Of a stretch of 64,000 nucleotides of DNA, positions 52,122 through 60,917 are shown one piece after another; position 1 is the first letter of the stretch; each line of letters begins with the position of its first letter. Where the stretch lies: assembly GCA_965246995.1 (NCBI GenBank), contig OZ252008.1:2232001-2296000 (forward strand), read 5' to 3'. Both the position numbers and the translations under genes were made by a program. The notes under the pieces were generated by a model. The model was not told where the DNA came from, made no database searches, and saw only the letters and a list, made by a program, of their open reading frames with translations. The stretch is from VXRJ01 sp965246995 (GTDB taxonomy: Bacteria; Acidobacteriota; Vicinamibacteria; Vicinamibacterales; UBA8438).

Positions 52122-53204
52122 ATGCGGAACTGGTTGAATGGAAGGCGGGACCTGGCACGTGCGGCAGCGCTCGGGCTGGCGATGGTGGCGGTCGTGGCGG
52201 TGGCTGCGCAGGAGACCGATCCGACCGACGGCAAACGCGCCTACCGGTTCGAAGAATTGACGGACGGCGTCTGGTTCGCTACCGGCACCGGCGCCATGAC
52301 GACGATGAGCAACTCGCTGGTGATCGTGAACGACGACCACGCAATGCTGGTGGACACGAGCGTGACGCCGGCTGCTGCCCGCAAGCTCGTGGCGGAGATC
52401 GCCGAGGAAGTCACCGATCTACCGATCCAATATGTCTTCAACACGCATTTTCACTTCGACCACGCGCACGGCAACCAGATCTTCGATGACGACGTCGAGA
52501 TCATCGGTCACGACTATGTCCGGACACAGTTCCTGGCCGATTCGGCCAATCAGCGCACCAATCGCAACTTCACGGCTGGGACGCGGAGCCAGGTGGAACA
52601 GTTGAAGGAACGAGTCGCTGCGGCGACCGATGCCAGCGAGCGGTCACAGCTCGAACTCAATCTCCGCATTACCGAGGCGCACCTGAACGCGCTGGCCGAG
52701 ACGCAGCTGAAGGCGCCCAACGTCACCTACAACGACACGATGACCATCGTGAAGGCAGGGCGGGAGATTCAGCTGCATCATCCCGGGCGCGGCCATACCG
52801 CGGGTGACACGCTGGTCTTCCTTCCGGAAGAGCGCATCGTCTTTACCGGTGACTTCTTCGTCGGCAGTCCGGGCGCGAACGGCCTGCCCTACATGGGCGA
52901 TGGATTCGTCCACGAGTGGCCGGCCAGCCTGGACCGCCTGGCGGCGCTCGACTTCGACACGATCGTCCCGGGCCATGGCGCCCCATTCCAGGAGCGTGAA
53001 CAGATCGATCACCTCCAGGCGTTCCTGCGTGATCTCTGGGCGCAGGCGAGCAAGTTGCGCGCCGACGGCGTGTCGGCGGAGGACGCAACTGGCCGGATCG
53101 ACCTGAGCGCCCACGCCTCGCACTACGGCGACCGCGCCGGGAGCGTAGATCCGAGAGCGGTCGTCCGCATCTACGAGGTTCTGCAGATCCTCCACCCGAT
53201 GTGA
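52122..53204 (+). CDS. MBL-fold metallo-hydrolase, exported
   Basis: 360 residues with a signal or anchor (LARAAALGLAMVAVVAVAAQE). The metal-binding motif is H109-F-H-F-D-H114 (FNTHFHFDHAHGNQIF); GRGHTAGDTLVFLPEERIVFTGDFF supplies the third His and the bridging Asp, and IVPGHGAPFQ the last His. It resembles the SoxH/quinoprotein-relay or B3-like branch of secreted MBL hydrolases. Substrate unknown. The next gene begins in the last codon (GTGA), indicating co-translation. Confidence 0.85.
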   Translation: MRNWLNGRRDLARAAALGLAMVAVVAVAAQETDPTDGKRAYRFEELTDGVWFATGTGAMTTMSNSLVIVNDDHAMLVDTSVTPAAARKLVAEIAEEVTDLPIQYVFNTHFHFDHAHGNQIFDDDVEIIGHDYVRTQFLADSANQRTNRNFTAGTRSQVEQLKERVAAATDASERSQLELNLRITEAHLNALAETQLKAPNVTYNDTMTIVKAGREIQLHHPGRGHTAGDTLVFLPEERIVFTGDFFVGSPGANGLPYMGDGFVHEWPASLDRLAALDFDTIVPGHGAPFQEREQIDHLQAFLRDLWAQASKLRADGVSAEDATGRIDLSAHASHYGDRAGSVDPRAVVRIYEVLQILHPM

Positions 53205-54208
53205 GGCAGGCACGAGTGTTTTTCACTTTCGCGCGCACTGCTGCCGTCTCCATCGCCGCGACACTCCTCGTGCTCGCAGCGACCGGCGCCACCCTCGAGA
53301 CCCGGGCGACGGCGCAGACCCAGGCCGATCAGCCCGGCATTTATCTCAGCCTCGACGAAATCCGGGAAATCGCCGGGCGGGTCCGTGGTGGGCGCAACCT
53401 GCAGCCGGCGAGCTGGCCGAATGGCGCGCGCGTCGCCGTTCTTCTTTCGTTCGATGTCGACAACGACACGATCACGATCGCCCGCAATGCGGAGCCCTCG
53501 GTCGGCGCCATGTCACAGGGCGAGTATGGCGCGCGGGTCGGCCTGCAGCGTGTCGTCGACCTGATGGACCGCCACCAGATCCCGGCGTCGTTCTTTATTC
53601 CGGCGGTCAGTCTGGTCCTCCGGCCGGAAATGGTTGGCGTCATCCAGGCTTCCGGACGCCACGAGTTCGGCGTCCACGGCTGGATTCATGAACTGAACAG
53701 CGCCCTCGATGCCGAGACGGAACGCGATTTGGTGATCCGCGCGACGAACTATCTGGAAGAAGTGACCGGCCGCCGACCCGTCGGCTACCGCGCGCCAAGC
53801 TGGAACTTCAGCCCGAACACGCTCGACATCATCCAGGGCCTTGGCTTCATCTACGACAGCTCATTGATGGCCGACGACCGTCCCTACGAACTGATGCAGG
53901 ACGGAGAACCGACGGGGATGGTCGAACTCCCCGTCGAGTGGATCCTCGACGACGCCCCCCTGATGAACCCGAGAGGAAACAACTACACCCCGCCGCGGGA
54001 ACTGCTTCAGGTCTATATCGACGAGTTCGACAAGGCGTACGAGGAAGGCACCATGTTCCTTCTCACCACCCACCCCCACATCATCGGCCACCGTTCCCGC
54101 ATCGTCATCCTCGAGGAGTTGATCGCCCACATCCAGCAGACAGGGAATGTCTGGTGGGCCACCCACGAACAGGTCGCGCGGTACGTGAAGGAGCAGGCCG
54201 GCTTCTGA
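53201..54208 (+). CDS. polysaccharide deacetylase (NodB) family protein, exported
   Basis: 335 residues from GTG 53201, overlapping the upstream stop by 4 bases. The signal peptide is TAAVSIAATLLVLAATGATLETRATAQ. The NodB domain shows VAVLLSFDVDNDT (motif 1 with two Asp), HEFGVHGWIHELN (motif 2 His-x3-4-His), GYRAPSWNFSPNTL (motif 3 Arg) and FLLTTHPHIIGH (motif 5 His). This is the metal-dependent deacetylase or amidohydrolase fold, of the peptidoglycan/allantoinase-like 'HpPgdA' type. It acts outside the cytosol. Cotranscribed with the MBL hydrolase. Confidence 0.87.
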   Translation: MRQARVFFTFARTAAVSIAATLLVLAATGATLETRATAQTQADQPGIYLSLDEIREIAGRVRGGRNLQPASWPNGARVAVLLSFDVDNDTITIARNAEPSVGAMSQGEYGARVGLQRVVDLMDRHQIPASFFIPAVSLVLRPEMVGVIQASGRHEFGVHGWIHELNSALDAETERDLVIRATNYLEEVTGRRPVGYRAPSWNFSPNTLDIIQGLGFIYDSSLMADDRPYELMQDGEPTGMVELPVEWILDDAPLMNPRGNNYTPPRELLQVYIDEFDKAYEEGTMFLLTTHPHIIGHRSRIVILEELIAHIQQTGNVWWATHEQVARYVKEQAGF

Positions 54209-54248
54209 TGTGCGCGGCCGCGCGTCGATGCTCGTCCCGGGTCCGGTC

Positions 54249-56606
54249 TCAGCGGTCCGCGGGCATCAGCATCAGGCGATTGGCCGCACCTTCCTCGACC
54301 GCGCCTCGCGTGTAGAGGAGCGGGAAGTAGTCGCCGTTGCCGAGATTCTCGACCAGGTCGCCGTAGTACGGGCTCCCCGGCTGCGCTGACTGCCCCGGGG
54401 AGTTGCTGGCTACGGAGCGGTCGAGGTCAGCCAGGTCGACGATCCGGCGGAAATTGGCCCCGGTTGCGTTAACCGTCCCGAACCCTCCCGGACGCTCGAC
54501 GGTCGGCAGGTCGAATGCCGAGGCCAGCATGTGTGGCAGCTCGCTGGCATGCACCCGCCCGTGCCGCCACTCGGTCCGGTCGGGGCCGAGCTCCACGGTC
54601 AGCCGATCCAGCGCCGCCTTCAGGCCTTCTTCGATTAACGGGCGGCGTTCGGCCTCCGGCGTCTCGGGAGCTTGCGCCCGATCGTCCACCTCGTCGTTCC
54701 AGATCACGTAGAGTGCCGCCGCGGTGCTCTCCTTCGTCAGCTTGGCGTCCCACGCCGCGATCAGACCGCGCGCCCACTCGACGTCCGGATCGTCGGACGC
54801 CCACCCTTGGAAGGCCGGGACGTCCCGCTCGCCCGCGAGTGAGTGAACATCGTGCTGAATGCGGATGTGATCCTCGACGGACAATTGCTCATCCGATCCG
54901 AGGATCTGGTGGAGACGCGCGATCCGCGACGTCGCCACGCCCCTCGACGAGTGGTAGAACACGGGACGTCCCTCGTAGCCCGGCGGATGGACGTTGTTGT
55001 TGGCGGTGGTGATATAGCCTCGCTCCGGGTTGAACTCACGCGGGAGATCGGTGCGAAACCCTTGCCACTCGTACTCGCCGGTGCCGGGAACCGGTAGTCG
55101 GCCGTTCCAGCCGTCGCGGTCGGGAGTGAGCCCCGTCACCTGCAAAGCGATGTTGCCGTCGACGTCCCCGCAGATGAGGCTGTGGGTCGGCACGACCCAG
55201 TGCATGGCCCGTTCGAAGAAATCCGTGCAGCTCTCGGCTTGGGCGAGCTGGAAGCTACCCTTGTAGGCAGCCGTCCCCGGCTCCTGGACCACCGACCGCA
55301 CCGCGTAGGCGCGACGGTTCTCCAGGTCCTCGTAGAAGACCGGACCGTGCCGGCTGAATTTCAGCACGATCGGTTCCGGCGTCTGGCCCTTGATGGGAAT
55401 CTCCTCCTCGATGATTCGCAGCGGTTCCCAGCCGTCCTGCCACCGCACCAGATTGGGATCCTCCGGGTGCAACTCCTCGACGTAGACGTCGACCATGTCC
55501 GTGCCGGCAAACGTGAAGCCCCACGCCATGCGCTCGTTGTTCCCTGCGTCCACGCCGGTGAACGGCGGCTCGCCTCCGCCGATCACGTTCCAGCCGGGGG
55601 CGACGAGGTGCACGAAGTACCGGAGGGCCGGCATCTCGATGCGCCGGTGCGGATCGTTGGCCAGGATCGGCACGCCAGTCGGCGAGCGAGCGCCGCTCAT
55701 GACCCAGTTGTTGCTCCCCTCCGTCGCGATCACGCCCGGCGAGACCTGAGTCGTCTGCACACCGCCCATGAGCCCTTGATACGGTTCGACGACTTCCAGC
55801 GCCGGGAGCCTTCCGGCCACGAACGGATCGCCGTCCCCGGCGCGCATCGCATCGATGATCTCCTCGGTGATGATGTTGACGTCGAGGCCGTCGGGGACAA
55901 CCAGATCGTCCCAGGGGTCCGGCGCGGCGCGCCGGTTGGCTTCCTCGAGGCCGAGGCGGGCGACGTTCATCGCGAGCTGCATTTCGTTGATGGCGTGCCC
56001 GCGGACGCTCGGGACCGCGAGAGCAGCCCACCGCAGGACCACCGTCCTGGCGGTCCATGGCTCCGGCTCGATGCCGGTGAGCTGGAACTCGACGGGAAGG
56101 TTGTCCCGGTTCTGTTCGATGTACGCATTCACCCCGTTGGCATGCGCGGTGAAGAGTCGCTCCGCGTCCGGGTGGTAGCTGGTCCACTCGGTCTCGTCCC
56201 ACGGTCCGCGGAACATCATCAGGCGGGTGCGACGGTCATAGTCGAGCGCTTCCGGTCCGAAGATCTCCGCGAGCCGGCCCTCGTGCCACCGGCGCCACAT
56301 CTCCATCTGCCAGAGGCGGTCCTGCGCCATGACGTAGCCCTGGGCAAAAAAGAGATCTTCGTCGTTGTTGGCGTAGATGTGCGGGACGCCCCACTCGTCC
56401 CGGATTACCTCGACCGGCTCCCTCAGCCCCGGCATCTCGAGATCGCCGTCGATCTGTGCCAACGCCCGGTTCGCAAGCTCGTCCAGCGATTCAGACGGGC
56501 CGGGTTCGGCGGCGCAGCCCGTGACGGCCGCCGCCAGCATCATGATCGCTAGCAGGCCAACGATCCGCGCCGGCGACGATGGTTCGCGGGTGAACAGCAT
56601 GGACAT
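54249..56606 (-). CDS. penicillin-acylase family N-terminal-nucleophile hydrolase, lipoprotein
   Basis: 785 residues. A lipobox (AAAVTGCAA, Cys31) makes it a lipoprotein. The A-chain part includes RDEWGVPHIYANNDEDLFFAQGYVMAQDRLWQMEMWRR; the catalytic Ser298 opens the B chain in IATEGSNNWVMSGARS after autocleavage between Gly and Ser. NDPHRRIEMPALRYFVHL and GFTFAGTDMVDVYVE are family hallmarks. Such enzymes cleave amides, including acyl-homoserine lactones and beta-lactam side chains. The next minus-strand gene is the membrane protein upstream of it (56622-57197), probably in the same transcript. Confidence 0.92.
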   Translation of the reverse strand: MSMLFTREPSSPARIVGLLAIMMLAAAVTGCAAEPGPSESLDELANRALAQIDGDLEMPGLREPVEVIRDEWGVPHIYANNDEDLFFAQGYVMAQDRLWQMEMWRRWHEGRLAEIFGPEALDYDRRTRLMMFRGPWDETEWTSYHPDAERLFTAHANGVNAYIEQNRDNLPVEFQLTGIEPEPWTARTVVLRWAALAVPSVRGHAINEMQLAMNVARLGLEEANRRAAPDPWDDLVVPDGLDVNIITEEIIDAMRAGDGDPFVAGRLPALEVVEPYQGLMGGVQTTQVSPGVIATEGSNNWVMSGARSPTGVPILANDPHRRIEMPALRYFVHLVAPGWNVIGGGEPPFTGVDAGNNERMAWGFTFAGTDMVDVYVEELHPEDPNLVRWQDGWEPLRIIEEEIPIKGQTPEPIVLKFSRHGPVFYEDLENRRAYAVRSVVQEPGTAAYKGSFQLAQAESCTDFFERAMHWVVPTHSLICGDVDGNIALQVTGLTPDRDGWNGRLPVPGTGEYEWQGFRTDLPREFNPERGYITTANNNVHPPGYEGRPVFYHSSRGVATSRIARLHQILGSDEQLSVEDHIRIQHDVHSLAGERDVPAFQGWASDDPDVEWARGLIAAWDAKLTKESTAAALYVIWNDEVDDRAQAPETPEAERRPLIEEGLKAALDRLTVELGPDRTEWRHGRVHASELPHMLASAFDLPTVERPGGFGTVNATGANFRRIVDLADLDRSVASNSPGQSAQPGSPYYGDLVENLGNGDYFPLLYTRGAVEEGAANRLMLMPADR

Positions 56607-56621
56607 GGCGCCTTGCTCCTT

Positions 56622-57197
56622 CTACTTGTCGACCGGATCCTCACGCGCGATCTGGTCCACCATCTTATCGGGCGGCGGGCGCAGACGAGAGCCTTGAATG
56701 TCACTGTCCGGGCTGGTTCGCCAAATCCAGAAGAGCGCGACCAGAATCCCGATTCCGAGCAGGCGCCTCGGGCCGCTGACAAAGATCACTGCTCCGTTGG
56801 CGATCATGAAGAGGAAGAAGCAGCGGATGGCCGTGGTCCAGACGGCGGAACGCCGCCCGTGGTGCGCAGGCAGGAACTGCCACCAAAGGCCTTCCGCAAT
56901 CCAGACCCCGGTGAACGCGTAGTTCATCCACAGCCCGCCTCCCCATTCGAGGCCCACGAACGCCTGGGTGCGGGCAGCCGTGTAGTTGTATGCCGCCGCG
57001 TGGCTCCAGCCGTGGTAGATGCCGAAGGCCGCCGCGACGTGCGCGAGGTAGACGAACCCGCCGAGTAGCCATATCGGCTGAGCCCAGACCGTCTGCAACT
57101 GTCGCGTGCGGCCATATTCCCCGACGGCGTAGAGCGTGAGTGCGGCCCAGATGGTCAGGTAGACGGAGGGTGGTACGGGTGCGGTCGGGAGCGCCAC
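56622..57197 (-). CDS. integral membrane protein of unknown function
   Basis: 191 residues with about five transmembrane segments (VYLTIWAALTLYAVGEY; WLLGGFVYLAHVAAAFGIYHGW; GLWMNYAFTGVWIAEGLWWQF; AIRCFFLFMIANGAVIFVSG; RLLGIGILVALFWIW). Histidines and tryptophans in the second to third segments could be heme or metal ligands but this is only a guess. The hydrophilic C-terminal tail is lysine/arginine rich. I recognise no named family. It lies 15 bases upstream of the penicillin acylase gene. Confidence 0.65.
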   Translation of the reverse strand: MALPTAPVPPSVYLTIWAALTLYAVGEYGRTRQLQTVWAQPIWLLGGFVYLAHVAAAFGIYHGWSHAAAYNYTAARTQAFVGLEWGGGLWMNYAFTGVWIAEGLWWQFLPAHHGRRSAVWTTAIRCFFLFMIANGAVIFVSGPRRLLGIGILVALFWIWRTSPDSDIQGSRLRPPPDKMVDQIAREDPVDK

Positions 57198-57436
57198 GCG
57201 GCACCTTACCTCACGAAGCGACCTCTGGTCGCATCACCCTATCGAGCCGATAGAAGGTGTAGTGCGGAAACCATTCCTGACGGTCGTCTGGTTCGCAGCG
57301 TGGTTCGTGATCGGATACGCGACCGGCTTCGGTAGGTTGATGTTCCGGTGGGCGTCGGTTCTCCTCGATTGAGCCGACGTTCCTACGTCACCGACGTCAC
57401 GCGATAGAAGTCCCGGTCAGTGTTCACCACGGACTC

Positions 57437-57465
57437 CTAGCCCGGATAATTCGTGAAGGGTCCGA
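57437..57465 (+). repeat. IS1380-family left terminal inverted repeat
   Basis: Begins CTAGCCCGGATAATTCGTGA and continues AAGGGTCCGA. The reverse complement of 59120-59148 differs at positions 12, 15 and 17 only. Confidence 0.9.
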
Positions 57466-57543
57466 TTTCGATAGTGACGCAAGGACCCCCGTGTGGTACA
57501 AATGCTGTGAAGCCAGACATTTACCCACCACAGAGGCCCTTGC

Positions 57544-58923
57544 GTGACGACCGACAAGATATCACAGACTGTCCTCTTTCCGGATCTCTTCGACAAGCCC
57601 CTCGTCGCGACGTTCGACCGCCAGCACGCGAGTTCCGATGGCGGCGCGGTTCTGCTCAAGGCGGCCGAGCGGCTGTACGGGTTGGTGGCGGGCTTTGCCC
57701 GCTGTCTGGTCGACCGGCGGGAGCCCGGGAAGGTTCGGCACACGTTGGCGGAGTTGCTCGGCCAGCGGATCTTCGGCATTGCGTGTGGCCATCCGGATGG
57801 TAACGACGCCGACCGCCTCGCCGACGATCCGATCCACAAGCTGTTGCTCGGGCGCGACCCGGTCGCTGGCGAGGCGTTGGCCTCGCAGCCGACGATCTCT
57901 CGGTTCGAGAACGGCGTCGGCCGGTCTGCCCTCTACGAGCTGGCGCGCGAGCTGGCGATGCGGGTCATCGAGCGGCATCAGCGCCGGCTGGACGGGCGGG
58001 CGCGGCGGATCACGATCGACCTGGATCCCACCGACGACGCGACGCACGGCGCCCAGCAGCTCACCTTCTTCAACGGGCACTACGATAGCTGGTGCTACCT
58101 GCCGTTGCTGGCGTTTCTGACCTTCGACCAGGAACGCGAACAGTATCTGTGCGCGGCGGTGCTGCGGCCCGGAAATGTGTCGGCCACCCGCGGGACCGTG
58201 GGCGTGTTGTGTCGGCTGCTGCCCCTGCTGCGGCAGGCCTTTCCCCAGGCGCGGTTTCTCGTCCGGCTCGACGGGGGCTTTGCGACGCCGGAGATCTTCG
58301 ACTTCCTGGATGCCGAGCCGCGGCTCGACTACGTGGTGGCGATGGCCAAGAACGCCGTGTTGCAGCGCCACGCCGAACCCACCCTGCTCGTGGCGCAGGC
58401 CCAGAGCGCGGCCAGCGGCCAGACCGCGCACGTGTATACCGACACCCAGTACCAGGCCGGTACGTGGGGCCACGCGCGCCGCGTCGTGATCAAAGCCGAG
58501 GTCGTCCGGCTCGGCGACCGCGAGCCGCGCGACAACCCGCGCTTCGTCGTGACCAACCTGCGCCAGACGCCGCGTTTCGTCTATGAACGGATCTACTGCG
58601 CCCGCGGCGACATCGAGAACCGGATCAAGGAGTTGCTTGATGGCCTGCAGATCGACCGCACGAGCTGCTGTCGCTTCTGGGCCAATCAACTGCGCGTGCT
58701 CCTCACCGCCGCCGCCTACGTGCTGATGCAAGAACTCCGGCTGCGCGCGGCGCGCACCGCCTGTGCCCGCGCCCAAGTGACGTGGCTGCGCGACCGGCTC
58801 CTCAAATTGGGGGCGCACGTCGTCGGCTCGGTCCGCCGCGTGGTCCTGCACCTGCCGACCGCCACGCCGGACCTCCACGCTTGGCGGCACATCGCGCTTG
58901 CACTCGGCGCCCGCGGCGGATAG
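57544..58923 (+). CDS. IS1380-family DDE transposase
   Basis: 459 residues from GTG 57544. The DDE catalytic residues are visible: first Asp in ITIDLDPTDD, second in LVRLDGGFATPEIFD, Glu in ARGDIENRIKELLDG. GHYDSWCYLPLLAFLT and FVVTNLRQTPRFVYERIYCARGD are typical of the IS1380 group. Length is normal and no frameshift is seen, so the element may be active. It is transcribed rightward, toward the convergent carboxylesterase gene. Confidence 0.93.
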   Translation: MTTDKISQTVLFPDLFDKPLVATFDRQHASSDGGAVLLKAAERLYGLVAGFARCLVDRREPGKVRHTLAELLGQRIFGIACGHPDGNDADRLADDPIHKLLLGRDPVAGEALASQPTISRFENGVGRSALYELARELAMRVIERHQRRLDGRARRITIDLDPTDDATHGAQQLTFFNGHYDSWCYLPLLAFLTFDQEREQYLCAAVLRPGNVSATRGTVGVLCRLLPLLRQAFPQARFLVRLDGGFATPEIFDFLDAEPRLDYVVAMAKNAVLQRHAEPTLLVAQAQSAASGQTAHVYTDTQYQAGTWGHARRVVIKAEVVRLGDREPRDNPRFVVTNLRQTPRFVYERIYCARGDIENRIKELLDGLQIDRTSCCRFWANQLRVLLTAAAYVLMQELRLRAARTACARAQVTWLRDRLLKLGAHVVGSVRRVVLHLPTATPDLHAWRHIALALGARGG

Positions 58924-59119
58924 GCCCCAGCCGGCGCTCGTCAGCCGCACGTAAACGCATCCCAACAGCGCACCGAGCACGCCCGCGGCGAAGCCGTCCC
59001 TCGACGGCCCCGTACCCAGGCCTTCCCCACCGACAGTCAGCTTCTATCCCGCCGGCGCCCGATGGCAGCGACGCCCGATGCGCCATGTGCGCGACGATCA
59101 CACCGTCCGCGACGTCGAC

Positions 59120-59148
59120 TCGGACCCTTCATGCATAATCCGGGCTAG
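59120..59148 (-). repeat. IS1380-family right terminal inverted repeat
   Basis: Reverse complement begins CTAGCCCGGATTATGCATGA and continues AAGGGTCCGA, the partner of the left terminal repeat at 57437-57465. Confidence 0.9.
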
Positions 59149-60821
59149 TTGCCCTCGCGGCGGTCGGATTCCTGCGTGTTCCACAATGCGGCGCCAGCGA
59201 CGTCCAACTCCGATCCCGGCGCAACGGCTGTGTCCAGTACGAGGTGTTCGTTCGATTCCAGCGTAAACGCCGGCCATTCCGGCAGATCGGTGCGGTTGGG
59301 GTCACCGGTGGCGGCGAACTGGATCCAGTAGCTTCGGACCGTCTCGGAGAGACGGAAGTCCGCCTCCGTGAAATCGCCCATCGTGCCGAGGCCCAGGGGC
59401 CGTTCGCCGCCGTCTTCGGTCCGCGTCAGCGTGCCGAAGACGTAGACGAGCTCCGCTGCATGATGCGCGCCGAGGGTTTCCCCCCACGCGGTGGGCGGGG
59501 CATGCGTGAAGTGGTAGAGCCAGACGGGGGATGTCTTCTTCGCCTGCGCCTCTGCCTGCGCGCGAACCGGTCCCGCGAAGAGGAGGTCGTGGATCACCTT
59601 GTCGATCCCGGCCTTGGCCGATTCGGGAGAATCAACCGCGTAATGCGTCAGCATCCCTTCGGCATGGTCGGGGTAGACGTCGCGAACGTAGGTCTCGAAC
59701 GACGCGGCGTCCGCGATGTCCATGGCCCGGGTGAACAGTGAACCCTCGTTCCCCATCATGCCGGTAATCAGCGGGACATCGTGCTGGCGGCCTTCCGCGT
59801 ACATGGCGAGCGGATCGTCGGGAATCGACCAGCCATCCACGTTCGGCGCCCAGACGTTGCCGGTGTTGCGGAAGGTGTCGCCGGCATCGCGGTTCGATGC
59901 CTCCAGGACATCAGCCGCACTGGCGGCGCGCATCGCGTCGAGCAGCTCTGTCACATTCTCACCGCTGGAGCCGAGCGCCTCGCCGACCCGGACGCCCTGC
60001 GCCTCGGCCGGCTCCCACCCGCGAGCCGCTTCGTCGAGCGGGCGGTCCCAGCCGCGGATGTAGTTGCTCTGGGCGATCGCGCGTTGATAGAGGCCCTCGG
60101 CCTGCGGCATCAGCATCACCGACATCACGGCGCCGCCGCCGGCCGACTCGCCGAAGATCATGACGCGTTCGGGGTCGCCGCCGAACGTCGCGATGTTGTC
60201 GCGGACCCATTCGAGCGCCGCCACCATGTCGAGCAGGCCGTAGTTGCCGCTCGCGTCATGGGGCGATTCATCGGAGAGCGCCGGGTGCGCCAGGAAACCG
60301 AAGACATTCAGCCGGTAGTTGATGGTCACCACCACGGCTCCGTCGCCAGCGAGCGACGTGCCGTCGTAGATGGCGCTCGAACCGGAGCCGCCGGTATAGC
60401 CGCCGCCATGAATCCAGAACAGGACCGGCCGCAGGTCGGTTGTCTCCTGCGGCGCCCAGACGTTCAGGAAGAGGCAATCTTCGTCCTGCGTAACGTTCTG
60501 GCCGCCGTTCTGCACGCAGATCGAGCCTGTCTCGGTGGCGTCGCCCACGCCGGTCCAGGGGACTACCGGCGCAGGCGGCTGCCAGCGCAGATCGCCCACC
60601 GGAGCCGCGGCGAACGGCACTCCCTGGAACGCGATCACGTCGGGATTGACCGCGCTTGCCGCACCCTGAATCTCGCCCCCCGTCACGCTGACCGGTGTGT
60701 CGGCCGAGAGCGAGACGACCGGCGCGGCCGGTGCGTCTTCCGCGGCCGGGGCGCCGCACGCGGCCAGCGCCGCCACGCCCGTCACCGCCAGGGTGAATGC
60801 TGCGACTCGATTCCATGTCAT
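59145..60821 (-). CDS. carboxylesterase type B lipoprotein
   Basis: 558 residues. The lipobox is GVAALAACGAP (Cys22). The alpha/beta-hydrolase core shows QDEDCLFLNVWAP, VLFWIHGGGYTGGSG (oxyanion hole), MIFGESAGGGAVMS (nucleophile Ser) and LGAHHAAELVYVFG (catalytic His region). Hydrolyses ester bonds of unknown substrates outside the cytosol. Its final codons read EGN-TAG, where TAG is within the CTAG at the end of the IS1380 element; length is normal, so the insertion hit at or replaced the stop codon without visible loss. Confidence 0.9.
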   Translation of the reverse strand: MTWNRVAAFTLAVTGVAALAACGAPAAEDAPAAPVVSLSADTPVSVTGGEIQGAASAVNPDVIAFQGVPFAAAPVGDLRWQPPAPVVPWTGVGDATETGSICVQNGGQNVTQDEDCLFLNVWAPQETTDLRPVLFWIHGGGYTGGSGSSAIYDGTSLAGDGAVVVTINYRLNVFGFLAHPALSDESPHDASGNYGLLDMVAALEWVRDNIATFGGDPERVMIFGESAGGGAVMSVMLMPQAEGLYQRAIAQSNYIRGWDRPLDEAARGWEPAEAQGVRVGEALGSSGENVTELLDAMRAASAADVLEASNRDAGDTFRNTGNVWAPNVDGWSIPDDPLAMYAEGRQHDVPLITGMMGNEGSLFTRAMDIADAASFETYVRDVYPDHAEGMLTHYAVDSPESAKAGIDKVIHDLLFAGPVRAQAEAQAKKTSPVWLYHFTHAPPTAWGETLGAHHAAELVYVFGTLTRTEDGGERPLGLGTMGDFTEADFRLSETVRSYWIQFAATGDPNRTDLPEWPAFTLESNEHLVLDTAVAPGSELDVAGAALWNTQESDRREGN

Positions 60822-60917
60822 GGCTAATCTCCTCGTGACGCTGCGTGCCAGATGCGGAAAGGCTCGTGTCGGCGATTGATTATAGGATTGTGTAACGCCG
60901 GTGTGGCAGGCCTCCCG

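Larger units (their letters stand above)
57437..59148. mobile_element. complete IS1380-family insertion sequence
   Basis: 1.71 kb. The left end (57437-57465) and right end (59120-59148) are 29-bp inverted repeats that match at 26 positions, starting CTAGCCCGGAT. Between them lies one transposase gene in full frame. The terminal CTAG is a palindrome, so it may instead be a 4-bp target duplication with the element at 57441-59144; both readings fit. The right CTAG supplies the TAG stop of the adjacent carboxylesterase gene. The 58924-59119 segment is non-coding. No other copy is visible in the window. Confidence 0.9.

Noticed and set aside
57262..57372. Short hydrophobic frame (VRKPFLTVVWFAAWFVIGYATGF...) left of the IS element
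   Set aside because: 36 residues, no ribosome-binding site, open upstream without a start; could be a fragment but is not supportable.
57562..58980. Minus-strand frame of 472 codons inside the IS element
   Set aside because: It is the antisense shadow of the transposase; IS1380-family elements carry one gene.
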